Shown here piece after piece: positions 6,413 to 16,291 of a stretch of 17,037 nt of DNA (position 1 is its first letter; the number at the start of each line of letters is the position of its first letter). This DNA is from JAVVEZ01 sp032250895 (GTDB taxonomy: Bacteria; Pseudomonadota; Gammaproteobacteria; Pseudomonadales; Pseudohongiellaceae): assembly GCA_032250895.1 (NCBI GenBank), contig JAVVEZ010000074.1:1-17037 (forward strand), given 5' to 3'. Both the position numbers and the translations under genes were made by a program. The notes beneath the pieces were generated by a model. That model made no database searches, had not been told where the DNA came from, and saw only the letters and a list, made by a program, of their open reading frames with translations.

Positions 6413-7040
6413 TCAGACGATAAGGACATATTTTCTCTGCCTCTGCGCATCCCTGTTATTCGCCGGCAGCAGCTACGCCAGCGCCGACTTCACCGTGCTG
6501 TTCCTCGGCGACTCCCTGACCGAGGGTTATGGTCTGGAGGAAGAGCAGTCTTTCCCCAGCCTGATCGCCGAACGTCTGGCTGCAGACGGCTATGACGGGG
6601 TCAAGGTGATCAATGCCGGCATCAGCGGTTCCACCTCCGCCAGCGCTCTCAGCCGCCTGCAATGGTATATTCGGGCCAAGCCCGATCTGATGATTCTGTC
6701 ATTGGGCGCCAACGACGGCCTGCGCGGTCTCAGCACCGAGAATATGAAAAAGAACCTGATCGAGACCATCGAGCATGCCCGGCAAAACGGCATCGAGGTG
6801 GCCCTTACCGGCATGTTGATTCCGCCGAATTACGGCCCGCAATACAGTGCCGACTTTGCTCAGGTGTTTCCGGATCTCGCGGAAAAATATCAGCTGCCCT
6901 TCCTGCCTTTTCTGCTGGAAGGCGTCGCCGGCATCACCGAACTGAACCAGGGTGACGGCATTCATCCCAACGTGGAGGGAACCAAAATCGTGGCCCATAC
7001 GGTCTATGAATTTCTGAAACCTCTGTTACCGCAGTCATAG
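6408..7040 (+). CDS. tesA: TesA-type SGNH thioesterase/lysophospholipase
   Basis: A periplasmic GDSL/SGNH hydrolase of 210 residues acting on acyl thioesters and lysophospholipids. The blocks are complete: Ser36 in FLGDSLTEGYG, Gly74 in ISGST, Asn102 in LGANDGLRG, and Asp183/His186 in GDGIHPN. A Sec signal (IRTYFLCLCASLLFAGSSYASA) precedes the mature part. ATG 6408 starts the signal peptide; an in-frame ATG 12 codons upstream would add repeat-encoded residues. Length matches E. coli TesA (208). The ABC genes ybbA and ybbP follow 23 bp downstream on the same strand. In E. coli tesA is next to ybbAP but divergent, so here the three can be co-transcribed, which supports a joint lipid-handling role. 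Confidence 0.9.
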   Translation: MNQTIRTYFLCLCASLLFAGSSYASADFTVLFLGDSLTEGYGLEEEQSFPSLIAERLAADGYDGVKVINAGISGSTSASALSRLQWYIRAKPDLMILSLGANDGLRGLSTENMKKNLIETIEHARQNGIEVALTGMLIPPNYGPQYSADFAQVFPDLAEKYQLPFLPFLLEGVAGITELNQGDGIHPNVEGTKIVAHTVYEFLKPLLPQS

Positions 7041-7063
7041 GACCTCGCCGTCCCTGGGTATTT

Positions 7064-7728
<665 letters not shown>

Positions 7729-7729
<1 letters not shown>

Positions 7730-10281
7730 TGCTGTGGCTGCGACTGGCGTACAAGGAGATCAGCAACAACTACCGTTTCAGTCTGTTTTTCATTCTGAAC
7801 CTCAGCATCGGCCTGATCGGCTTCATCGCGCTGGACTCCTTCAAGACCTCGATTGAAAAACACCTGGAAAACAATTCCAAATCCATCCTGACGGCCGATG
7901 TGCAGATATCCTCCCGCTTTCCCCTGACCGGGGCCGAAACCGGTCTTGCCGAGGAACTGTTCACGACCCCGTTTGAAACCTCTGACCAGATTACCTTTCT
8001 GTCCATGGTGGCGGGCAAGGGCAACTCCCGCATGAGCCAGCTGATCGGCATCGATACCGCCTATCCCCAGTATGGGGACATCGTGCTGCGCAACGGCGGT
8101 TCGGTGCTGGCCAACGATGCCCGCCAGCAACTGGTCGGCAGTGATAGTGTCTGGGTAGCCCACGACCTGATGGTGATCCTCGATCTCAAGATCGGGGACA
8201 GTCTGAAGATCGGCGAGAAGGAATTTGTGATTGCCGACGAAATCCTCGAAGATCCCAGCAACACCATCTCGGCGACCACCAATTTCCCCTCCATTTATAT
8301 GGGGCTCGACCAGATTGCCGAGACCGGACTGATTCAATTGGGCAGCCGCATCTCCTATCACCGCTATTACAAGTTTGCGGACGCCATGAATCTGGACAAT
8401 CTGGAACAGGATTACCGGGACAGGCAGCAGGAAGTCTTTCAGGATTCGCGCCGCGTCAGTCTCACCACCCACCAGGAAGAGAGCGAGGATCTGGGCCGGA
8501 TCCTGGGTTACATGAATGATTATCTGGGCCTGATTGCGCTGATCGCCCTGTTTCTGGCGGGCGTGGGCGCCGCCTATCTGTTCCGCAATTTTTTCACCAG
8601 CCGCTTCAAGGACATGGCCGTGCTGATGTGTCTGGGCGCCACGCCCAGGGAAGCCTACAAGATGACGCTGGTGCAGATCGTGCTGCTGGGCGGCGTCAGT
8701 GCGCTCATCGCCAGCGCCATCGCCTGGCTGGCATTGCCCCTGCTGCCGATTCTGTTCGAGGGCTTCCTGCCGCGCGGTTTCAGCAATGGCATGGATGGCA
8801 GCAGCCTGGTCCTGGCCCTGTTCATGGGCACCGGCGGCAGCATCGTCTGCTGTCTGCCCATTCTGTCGAAAATCTATGACCTGAACCCCATCGGTCTGTT
8901 TCATGAAAACGTCGAGCCCAGTCACAGCAAGGCCGGCCACTGGCAGCGGCATGCACTGAGCTATGCACCGATTCTGCTGACCTTCTGGGGCCTGGCCATC
9001 TGGCAGGCACATTCCTTCCAGGTCGGCAGCATTTTTGTCGCGTCCTTCCTGGTGGCCATTTTCCTGCTGGGCGGCATCGCCTGGCTGATCCTGCGCAGCT
9101 GTGCCTCATTCACGACCGCTTCCACCGTGACCCGAAAGATTGCGCTGCGCAATTTGAGCCGCAATCGCCTGGGCGCCATCTCCTGCTTCCTGGCCATTGG
9201 TCTGGGTTCCCTGCTGATCAATCTGATTCCTCAGATCCAGAAAGGCCTGCAACAGGAAATCACTCAGCCGACCAATTTCACCGTGCCGGATTTCTTCATG
9301 TTTGATATCCAACCGGATCAGGTCGAACCGCTGCAAGCCCTGCTGAAGGAGAGAAACTACAGTCTCTCCTTTATCTCACCCATGATCCGGGCCCGGCTCG
9401 ACGAGGTCAACCGGAACGCGGTTGACAGGCCTCTTGACATCGGTGACGAGCAGTTGCGCCGCCGCCGCATGCTCAATCTCACCTACCAGGATGGTCTGAA
9501 GAATTCGGAAAGCCTGGTGGCGGGTGAAATGGTTGAAGGCTCCTGGGATTTCAATTCGGAACAGTTGCCCGGCATTTCCCTGGAGGAAAACTTTGCCGAG
9601 CGGATGAATCTGAACATCGGCGACACCATGACCTTCGACGTGGAAAGCGTGCCCATCACCGGCCGCATCATGAACACCCGCCGGGTCGACTGGAACAGTT
9701 TCCAACCCAATTTCTTTGTCTCCTTTCAGCCGGGTGTGCTGGACCCGGCACCCAAGACCTTTGTCGCCGCCATCAGCAACGTGGTGCCGGAAGACCGCTT
9801 GCCCGTACAGAACAGCATCGTGCTGGCGCTGCCCAATATTTCCATCATCAATGTCACCGAGATCGTCCGCAGGATGCTGGAGATCACCGACCAGATCAGT
9901 TGGGCCATCAAGGTGATGGCCTACCTGTCCATCTTTGCCGGCCTGGTGGTGCTGTTCTCGATTGCCCGCTATGAAGTCAAGTCCCGCTTCTGGGAAATCA
10001 ATCTGCTGAAGATTCTTGGAGCCAGTTTCGGCGATGTGAAATCCATCGTGCAGATCGAATTTGGCATATTGGGTTTTTTTGCCGCGCTGGCGGGCGTCAC
10101 CATGAGCCTGGCCATGTCCTATGGCATTTCCTATTTCATTTTCGACAGCCTGTGGGGGTTTTCCTGGGGCATCACCGCGTTCAGCATCGTCGCCATCAGC
10201 GCCCTGAGTGTCCTCACCGCACTGGTCGCCACGCTCTCCGTGCTGAAACAGAAGCCGCTGGAGTTGTTGCGGGCGGTGTAA
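7729..10281 (+). CDS. ybbP: YbbP-type FtsX-family ABC permease
   Basis: An 850-residue inner-membrane permease with about ten membrane segments: one near 17-35, three at ~262-285, 312-335 and 358-378, two at ~411-426 and 436-456, one at ~480-500, and three close to the C-terminus (~738-762, 783-806, 815-840). Large periplasmic domains lie between segments 1 and 2 (~40-258) and between 7 and 8 (~505-730). This doubled MacB/FtsX layout matches YbbP (E. coli ~804 residues). It begins one base inside the ybbA stop. Type VII ABC systems act as mechanotransmitters on periplasmic substrates rather than moving solutes through the membrane, and TesA is reported to work with YbbAP in E. coli. Cargo here is not readable from sequence. 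Confidence 0.88.
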
Positions 10282-10350
10282 AACAAACGCAAGAAAATGA
10301 TGCCCCATCCTGTCTGGTTCTTTTGACCATGACCAAACAAGGAGAATGCC

Positions 10351-10983
10351 ATGATTGTTTCTCTTGGCTCTACTACCCCCAGCAACGAAAGTATCCAATC
10401 GAAAGGACTGATCCCCGCCGCCGTGATGGCCAGCATGCTGTTGTTTGCTCCAGCCCCGACACTGGCCGAAGCAGACACCTACAGCATCGATCCAGAGCAT
10501 TTTTCCATCAGTTTCGAGGTCATGCACCTGGGCTACGCCAGGGTCCTTGGCCTGTTCACGGACGCATCAGGTACCTTTCTCTACGATGAAGCAAGCAATG
10601 AGCTCAGTTCGGGCACGGTGACCATTCAGAGCAAGAGCGTGTTCAGCAACCACAAGGAACGCGACAACCACCTGCGCAGCGGCGACTTTCTCAATGCCAG
10701 AAAATATCCCGAGATCACATTCACCATGACGAACTTCGAGGCCACCGGCGACAAGGGCGGCAAGCTGACGGGCGATCTGACACTGCTCGGGAAAACCCAT
10801 CCTGTCACGCTGGACCTAAGCTTCAACAAGGCTGCGGACTATCCCTTCGGACACGGCAAATACACCCTTGGAATCTCTGCGCAAACGAGCATTCAGCGCA
10901 GTCAATGGGGTATCAACTACGGACTGGACATGGTGGAAGATGACGTGAAACTGCGCTTCGAACTGGAAGCCATCCGGGACTGA
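10351..10983 (+). CDS. Exported YceI-family lipid-binding protein
   Basis: A 210-residue protein of the YceI lipocalin-like beta-barrel family, whose studied members bind isoprenoid or other amphiphilic lipids in the periplasm. The mature part starts YSIDPEHFSISFEVMHLGYARVLGLF, and contains NHKERDNHLRSGDFLNARKYPE and LTGDLTLLGKTHPVTLDL in the usual order. ATG 10351 is supported by AAGGAG (10339-10344), but this gives an unusually long, weakly charged region of ~20 residues before the signal core (AAVMASMLLFAPAPTLAEA); ATG 10426 is an alternative. It follows ybbP by 69 bp on the same strand, so it may be co-transcribed, a sensible neighbour for lipid-handling genes. No b561 cytochrome partner is adjacent. 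Confidence 0.88.
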   Translation: MIVSLGSTTPSNESIQSKGLIPAAVMASMLLFAPAPTLAEADTYSIDPEHFSISFEVMHLGYARVLGLFTDASGTFLYDEASNELSSGTVTIQSKSVFSNHKERDNHLRSGDFLNARKYPEITFTMTNFEATGDKGGKLTGDLTLLGKTHPVTLDLSFNKAADYPFGHGKYTLGISAQTSIQRSQWGINYGLDMVEDDVKLRFELEAIRD

Positions 10984-11034
10984 ACCTGTTGCCACCTGGC
11001 CGGGCCGGAAATGCGAATTGAGCGGGCGGATACC

Positions 11035-11055
11035 AGGAGCCTGTCGGACTCCTAG
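11035..11055 (+). repeat. Partial copy of the palindromic repeat seen at 16979-17005
   Basis: AGGAGCCTGTCGGACTC (11035-11051) recurs inverted at 17004-16988. Both copies continue with CCTAG once six bases (CAGGCT) present in the far copy are skipped, so this is the same element with a small internal deletion. It lies in the gap between the YceI gene and htpX. Confidence 0.6.
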
Positions 11056-11184
11056 TGTCGTGTCTATCCTCCACACAGCTGGGCAGATCATGTTAGATTC
11101 CACACCTGCGGCGCCAAGCCAGGCTATACGGCCACTCTAACCTTCCCATCAATAGCATTGAAATCTGCCTGGATTGTCCCCATT

Positions 11185-11250
11185 ACCTCACTGGTCCTTG
11201 GTCATTCTTTGGTCATTCTTTGGTCATTCTTTGGTCATTCTTTGTGAGGT
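11185..11250 (+). repeat. Four 11-bp tandem repeats flanked by inverted heptamers, upstream of htpX
   Basis: GGTCATTCTTT is repeated exactly four times (11200-11210, 11211-11221, 11222-11232, 11233-11243), with a partial unit before. ACCTCAC (11185-11191) and GTGAGGT (11244-11250) flank the array as perfect inverted repeats and could pair in mRNA, with GAGG of the right arm serving as the htpX ribosome site. Confidence 0.72.
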
Positions 11251-11260
11251 AGTTGCAGCC

Positions 11261-12133
11261 GTGATGAGAATTGCGCTTTTTCTGGGCACCAACATCGCCA
11301 TCATTGCCCTGATTTCCATTATCTTCCAGCTGTTCGGCTTTCAGAGTCTGTTAGAGAGCAACGGCGTCGACCTGAACTTTCAAGCCCTGCTGGTATTTTC
11401 TGCCGTGCTTGGCTTTGCCGGTTCTTTCATTTCCCTGCTCCTGTCCAAGTTCATGGCCAAACGTGCCATGGGCGTACAATTGATTACCTCGGCCAGAAAC
11501 GAGACTGAACGCTGGCTGGTCAGCACCGTACAGCGGCAGGCTCGTACCGCCGGTATCGGCATGCCTGAAGTGGGCATTTTTGACCAGGCTGCAGCCAATG
11601 CCTTCGCCACCGGCTGGAATAAAAACGATGCCCTGGTGGCGGTCAGCACCGGCCTGCTTCGGGACATGACCCGGGATGAAGTAGAGGCGGTCCTGGGACA
11701 CGAGGTGGCACACGTTGCCAATGGCGACATGGTGACCCTGGCCCTGATTCAGGGGGTGGTGAATACCTTCGTGATTTTCCTGTCCCGGGTGATCGGGCAC
11801 ATCGTGGACCGGGTAGTGTTCAAGGTCGAACGCGGCCATGGTCCGGCCTTCTGGATCGTGTCGATTATCGCCCAGATCATCCTCGGCATCCTGGCCTCGA
11901 TGATCGTGATGTGGTTCTCCCGCTGGCGTGAATTCCGCGCTGACAGAGGCGGTGCCGATCTGGCCGGGCGTCATAAAATGATTGCCGCATTGAGACGCCT
12001 GCAATCCGGTCAGCAGGCGAAGATGCCGGATGAACTGGCGGCCTTCGGCATCAACACCGGCAAAGTGCAAGCCATGTTCTCCAGCCACCCGCCGCTGTCA
12101 GCACGCATAGCAGCGCTGGAAAACCGGAGCTAA
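11261..12133 (+). CDS. htpX: HtpX membrane metalloprotease (M48B)
   Basis: An inner-membrane zinc protease that degrades damaged membrane proteins during envelope stress. In the 290-residue chain the zinc site is HEVAH (147-151) with Glu224 in REFRAD as third ligand. Membrane segments are at ~5-25 and 42-62, with two more after the active site (~163-183 and 197-217). The start is taken as GTG 11261, giving an MMRIALFL N-terminus like E. coli HtpX (293 residues); ATG 11264 is equally possible. An open frame continues upstream through the 11-bp repeats but is unlike the family. GAGG at 11246-11249 is a distant ribosome site. The stop TAA abuts the stop of the convergent kinase gene without a spacer. 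Confidence 0.93.
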   Translation: MMRIALFLGTNIAIIALISIIFQLFGFQSLLESNGVDLNFQALLVFSAVLGFAGSFISLLLSKFMAKRAMGVQLITSARNETERWLVSTVQRQARTAGIGMPEVGIFDQAAANAFATGWNKNDALVAVSTGLLRDMTRDEVEAVLGHEVAHVANGDMVTLALIQGVVNTFVIFLSRVIGHIVDRVVFKVERGHGPAFWIVSIIAQIILGILASMIVMWFSRWREFRADRGGADLAGRHKMIAALRRLQSGQQAKMPDELAAFGINTGKVQAMFSSHPPLSARIAALENRS

Positions 12134-14860
12134 TCAGAGGCCCACTGTTGCCTGAGCCATCAGGTCGGACAACTGCTGTAATCGATAGGGCTTCTGCAGG
12201 AAGCCGGCTACGTGTTCTTCCTGCAGCCTGGCTTCAATCTCTTCTTTGCTGTACCCGCTGGAGAGGATAATCATAAGTGCCGGGTCAAGCTGCCTGAGCG
12301 TCTGCAGACACTCCAGCCCCCCCATATCGGGCATGATCATGTCGATGATGGCCAGGTCGATTTCATCCTGGTGTGCCTGGAATACCCAGGCTGCGTCTTT
12401 ACCATCGACCGCCTGATATACCCGGTAACCCAAGAGGCTTAACATCTGCTGTGCTGTGGTTCTGACAGCTTCCTCGTCATCCACCAGCAGCACTGTCCTC
12501 TTGCGACCGGAATCTTTCAGGTCGGCAGCATGACCTTCCCAGTCCTCGCACTTGTCCTCGCTGTCGTTTTCGTGCCCATCGTCGGCAGAGAATGCCGGCA
12601 GGTAAACCCGGAAGCGAGCACCCTTACCGGGCGCACTATCCACTGTCACTACACCACCATGACTGGTGGTAACGCCATAGACCATTGCCAGACCCATACC
12701 TGTCCCCTGCCCAACCGGTTTGTCCGTATAGAAGGGCTCGAAAATCCTTTCCTGCTTGTCACTGGCGATGCCCATGCCGGTATCGGCGACTTCTACAACA
12801 CAATAAGGCCCGGGTTTGAATTCAGCATTCTGTTCAGGCAATCCCTCATCTGCCGACACAATGCGGGTAGTGAATGTCAGCTCGCCACCCTCCGGCATTG
12901 CATCGCAGGCATTGATCGCCAAATTCAGGAAAATCTGACTCATCTGCAGCGGATCGCCGATAACCACCGGTGCCTGGATGCTCAGATCCTGCCGGATACG
13001 GACATTCTTGTTGACAGTACGCTCTATGAAGGACTCCACTTCTGCCACAATCCTGTTCAGGTTCACCGGTACCGCCTGAAAGCGTCCCTTGCGGGCGAAG
13101 CCCAGTAATTGGCTGGTCAGGTCACGGGCACGCAAGGCTGCCTTCTCGACCACATTGATGCTCTGCATGGCAGAAGGATTACCCTTCAGCCTGATTGCCA
13201 GCAACTCGGTATGGCCCAGCAATGCAGTCAACAGATTGTTGAAGTCGTGGGCGACCCCGCCCGCCAGGGTGCCGATAGCCTCCATTTTCTGGGAATGACG
13301 ATAGGCTTCCTCCAGGAGGGCCTTCTCTTCTTCTGCAGTCTTGCGCTGGGTCACATCCCGGGCCACACCCAGGAAACCGGTCAGTTGCCCTTCCTCATCA
13401 AGCAGGGGCGATTCGGTGGTTTCGAGCTGCTTGGTGGAACCGTCCTTACACCAGGTACTGTACTCAAAGGTGCGATAATCCTGGAAGCTTGCGGTCTTGT
13501 CCTGCAAACGGCTGTGAAGCGTCCTGATCGACAACCTGACCTTGCGGGCGGATATCCTGTCCAGATGGGTATACACCGGCTTGCCGATATAGTCCTCAAC
13601 CGGGAAACCGGTCTGCTGCTCCACCGACGGGCTGATATAGGTGTAATTACCCTCCAGGTCATAGGTGTAGATCACATCGGAGGCATTGTCCGCCAGCATT
13701 CGGTACCGCGCCTCGCTGGCCACCAGTGCTGCATTGGTCTCACCGAGTCTGCGGGTCTGTTCCGCCAGCGCATGGGTTCGTTGATGCACCAGCCTGACCA
13801 CTTTCTGCGACTGCATCCGGCTCCACTGAATCATCATGCAGCCCAGGAAAGTCAGGGACAACCCGCCGCCCAGCGCCCACCAGCGCTGCGCCGTCCGCAT
13901 GGATTCTGCCAGCGCCTCGGTCGGTCGAACGATCATACCCACCAGATCATCGTCCAACATGTAAATGAGCTGGTGCAGATCACCCCTGCCTAGCGCTCTG
14001 CTGATTTCCGGGCCCAGATCATCCAGCGTGAAAGTTGGTGAGGGGGAGAAAAACATGGCTTCGATGCCCAGAATGCTGTCCGGAAAAAAGGGCAGTATCT
14101 CCTGTGCAGGCGCATAGGTGACGGCGGAAACAAAGCCCACATGCTGTTCCCGGCGGGCTGCAAGGCTTTCGGGAACGACCCCGCCATCATAGAGCGCCAT
14201 GTAGTAATGACTGGCAATAAATTCCTGCCCCATCCCAGGCAAAGGGAACAGACTATAGGAAGTCACCAGCCCACTGTCCCGAGCCTGATCCATGGCCGCC
14301 CTGAACAGCGGGTCCGCCGCACGGTCCAGCCCCAGCGTCGCCATTGGCCGATCATGCGATGCCTCGTACATCACCGGGAAGTACTCATCACGGGCACCGG
14401 CAGGCTGAAGTCCATCGGGCCCCTGCTCCATGATCGGCAGGTTGAAGTTTTCCATCAAGCCGGGATTATAGGCGAAAGCGTCGAATTCACCGGATACAAT
14501 GCGCGGCAGATATTCCAGCCTGGTGCCGGTGAGTGTTGGAGGCAGGTTATTCCACTCATCGCTGTCAGCGATCACCCTCACAGGATCACCGCCCTGCCCC
14601 AGGGGGTCACTGACACTGTCCAGCAGAGCGTAGGTCTGCTCAACAATTTCGGCCAGCCAGGGTTGATCACCGTACAGGCTCAGGGTCTGAGCGCCGCGTT
14701 CCACCTGGTAGCGCAAACGCTCCCGGTCCATGCCGCCAAAAACAAGAAACAAGGCAGCCGTCAAGCCCAGACCGATCACGAGAGTCACAAGCAGGGCAAT
14801 GATACTGCTGCGAGAGGATAGCAGGGATGCTTGTTCGTCAGGGCGCTCGGCTGTGCTCAT
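12134..14860 (-). CDS. CHASE-PAS hybrid histidine kinase with C-terminal receiver
   Basis: A 908-residue membrane sensor. From the start: membrane segment 19-41; an extracytoplasmic CHASE-like domain (~60-260) with EYLPRIV, YFPVMYEAS and ATLGLDRAADPLFRAAMDQARDSG; second membrane segment 328-345; coiled linker; PAS domain (~382-506, ending FLGVARDVTQRK); kinase core with His538 in GGVAHDFNNLL, N-box NLAINACDAMP, DTGMGI and GTGMGLAMVYG; receiver with phospho-acceptor Asp840 in IIDMIMPDMGG. CHASE domains sense small extracellular ligands; the ligand here is unknown. ATG 14860 is chosen because the signal-anchor begins soon after and the upstream frame runs through a tandem repeat. The receiver has no output domain, so a separate regulator or phosphorelay partner is needed; none is nearby. 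Confidence 0.88.
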   Translation of the reverse strand: MSTAERPDEQASLLSSRSSIIALLVTLVIGLGLTAALFLVFGGMDRERLRYQVERGAQTLSLYGDQPWLAEIVEQTYALLDSVSDPLGQGGDPVRVIADSDEWNNLPPTLTGTRLEYLPRIVSGEFDAFAYNPGLMENFNLPIMEQGPDGLQPAGARDEYFPVMYEASHDRPMATLGLDRAADPLFRAAMDQARDSGLVTSYSLFPLPGMGQEFIASHYYMALYDGGVVPESLAARREQHVGFVSAVTYAPAQEILPFFPDSILGIEAMFFSPSPTFTLDDLGPEISRALGRGDLHQLIYMLDDDLVGMIVRPTEALAESMRTAQRWWALGGGLSLTFLGCMMIQWSRMQSQKVVRLVHQRTHALAEQTRRLGETNAALVASEARYRMLADNASDVIYTYDLEGNYTYISPSVEQQTGFPVEDYIGKPVYTHLDRISARKVRLSIRTLHSRLQDKTASFQDYRTFEYSTWCKDGSTKQLETTESPLLDEEGQLTGFLGVARDVTQRKTAEEEKALLEEAYRHSQKMEAIGTLAGGVAHDFNNLLTALLGHTELLAIRLKGNPSAMQSINVVEKAALRARDLTSQLLGFARKGRFQAVPVNLNRIVAEVESFIERTVNKNVRIRQDLSIQAPVVIGDPLQMSQIFLNLAINACDAMPEGGELTFTTRIVSADEGLPEQNAEFKPGPYCVVEVADTGMGIASDKQERIFEPFYTDKPVGQGTGMGLAMVYGVTTSHGGVVTVDSAPGKGARFRVYLPAFSADDGHENDSEDKCEDWEGHAADLKDSGRKRTVLLVDDEEAVRTTAQQMLSLLGYRVYQAVDGKDAAWVFQAHQDEIDLAIIDMIMPDMGGLECLQTLRQLDPALMIILSSGYSKEEIEARLQEEHVAGFLQKPYRLQQLSDLMAQATVGL

Positions 14861-14917
14861 CTGTGACCTGTGGCAGGTAATGCCTGCCTCGTTAAAGGCC
14901 TGGATTTCCCCTCTCCA

Positions 14918-15003
14918 GTGATGGCCATTATTGTTCTTACTGCGACTTGGCCGCACACCCGTGATGGTCATTATTGTTCTTGCTGCGACTTGGCCGCACA
15001 AGC
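14918..15003. repeat. 43-bp tandem duplication upstream of the kinase gene
   Basis: Units 14918-14960 and 14961-15003 both begin GTGATGG(C/T)CATTATTG and contain CTGCGACTTGGCCGCACA. They differ at two internal positions and in the last bases (CCC versus AGC). The pair starts 57 bp upstream of the kinase ATG and lies between that gene and the divergent broken gene at 15127, so it may duplicate an operator or promoter. Not a multiple of three, so not a coding repeat. Confidence 0.82.
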
Positions 15004-15126
15004 TAACAAATTCCAACCTCACTGTACAGAAGGAAACTTTCCTGCTGAGACCCGGCAGGATTTTTGCTTTATCCAGGGAATGCGTTTGAAAAGCGTCCTA
15101 TCCGAAGCCGGCAAAGGTAAAACAAC

Positions 15127-15615
15127 ATGATCAGACACTGCATGAAGCTCACATTCCTGGCAGCACTTTGCTGCAGCCCCATTAGCTGAGATTGACAGTG
15201 ACACCCGTTCAGCACTGGCTGAACTGTCCGAACCGGTCTGCCTCACTATTTTTTAAACGACCGGTCTTTTCTCGAAGAAGCGGTAAGTCAAGAAGGAGAA
15301 AGTGAAACCACAACTGAAGTCACTGAGGAGGAAGACAGGGACAGTGGTCTTTTTGGCAATCTCAGAATCGTTGATCCACAGGACAGGGTGCAGCGCCTCG
15401 GACATCTGCTGGACCGCCTCGGACATCTGCTGGACCGCCTCGGACACGCTGCCCTGACGGAGCCGATGCTGGAGGCGCTGCGGGCGCGGGGATCATCACC
15501 ATGGGCCGAGCTCGACCGGCGGGAAGCACGGGATCCCGACTTCGCGCCCAAACCGCGGGAGCGCGATTCCCTCTGGCACGTTGTCGTGCGGCGGGTGCCG
15601 GAGATCGACGAATGA
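15127..15615 (+). pseudogene. Exported acidic protein of unknown function, broken by two compensating frameshifts
   Basis: AAAGGT precedes ATG 15127, which opens MKLTFLAAL-type signal sequence, but that frame stops at 15187-15189. Removing one base near 15166-15170 gives a continuous signal peptide ending FAAAPLAEIDSD and then SALAELSEPVCLTIF, which stops just after a run of six T (15249-15254). Adding one T restores IFLNDRSFLEEAVSQ, an acidic stretch (ETTTEVTEEEDRDSG), a short repeat (RLGHLLD twice, from a 21-bp DNA repeat at 15394-15435), and a C-terminus ending VVVRRVPEIDE. The first and last parts are in the same frame, so a +1 and a -1 error cancel. Original length would be about 162 residues. 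I do not recognise the family. Confidence 0.5.
15394..15446 (+). repeat. 21-bp tandem repeat, two and a half copies
   Basis: CGCCTCGGACATCTGCTGGAC is at 15394-15414 and 15415-15435, followed by a partial third unit to 15446. It is in phase with the reading frame and encodes RLGHLLD repeats inside the broken exported-protein gene. Confidence 0.8.
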
Positions 15616-15685
15616 TCCCGAAAAGCCGTCCTGCTGCGCGGGGTAATGCTGAAGTCCGGCTGAAGAACGCGGGACACCGGGTTTT

Positions 15686-16287
15686 CTAGGAACGCCTGAG
15701 AGAACCGTGTACCACGTGCCAGAGACGGAAGGCTTCCAGCGCCGCCAGAACGCCCAGGTGGATGAACCCCGGCACGGGATCGAAGGCGGTCAATACCCAG
15801 TGCGCGAAAGTCAGCACTGCGGCCGGGTAGGCGGCGCGGTGCAGCCGCGCCGCAGAAAGCGCGCGGCGGCTTCGTTGCTGGTGACGGCCAGCGCCATCAT
15901 CACGGCCAGGGCCAACCAGCCGGTCCACATGCCGATTTCCAGCGCTTCCCCCAGAATAGACTCGACAGGTTGGCGCTGAATGTAGGCGACGGCATGCAGC
16001 AGGGCGTAACCGAAAGTGGCGGCCCCGAGATAACGCCGCCGGGGCGCCAGCCAGCGCACCCAGGCGGCGTTTGGAAACATCAGGCCAAGAGGAGTAACCG
16101 CCATGGTGACGATCAACAGGCGGGCGGCGAATTCCCCGGTGGCATGCAAGTATTCACCATAGAAGATGGCGCCCTGCCAGTATTGCCACGACAGGTAGAC
16201 GCCCGGCAGCGCCAGGCTGATCCAAAGGAAGTAAGGCGCGCCCAGCAGGCGCGCCAAAGGGGACGTTTTGGCCCCTACGTACTCCAC
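15686..16287 (-). pseudogene. YedZ/MsrQ-like haem membrane protein, frameshifted
   Basis: A ferric-reductase-like six-helix membrane protein of about 200 residues. The first 146 codons from GTG 16287 give four membrane segments (~18-34, 52-72, 84-103, 117-136) with His98 in YALLHAVAY, then run out of frame. From 15847 another frame supplies the missing end, RLHRAAYPAAVLTFAHWVL plus a last helix ending RLWHVVHG, including the remaining His ligands. So one base has been lost (or two gained) at ~15847-15852. GGAG inside the end of the upstream minus-strand remnant is its ribosome site; that gene's TGA lies 4 bp before the GTG, indicating a former operon. E. coli MsrQ pairs with MsrP to repair oxidised periplasmic proteins, but no MsrP is nearby, so the exact subfamily is uncertain. 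Confidence 0.7.
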
Positions 16288-16291
16288 CGGG

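Noticed and set aside
11124..11183. Minus-strand 19-residue frame starting MGTIQADFNAIDGKVRVAV
   Set aside because: Looks vaguely like the start of a known small-protein family, but no proper ribosome site, and stops follow in all nearby codons; too short to support.
14918..15446. Repeats at 14918-15003 and 15394-15446 as a possible CRISPR array
   Set aside because: Units are directly adjacent with no unique spacers, and no cas gene is present.
15580..15735. Similar SLWHVV and RLWHVV peptides on opposite strands at 15569-15590 and 15705-15725
   Set aside because: Match is only about 10-12 bases with no wider similarity between the two genes; most likely chance.
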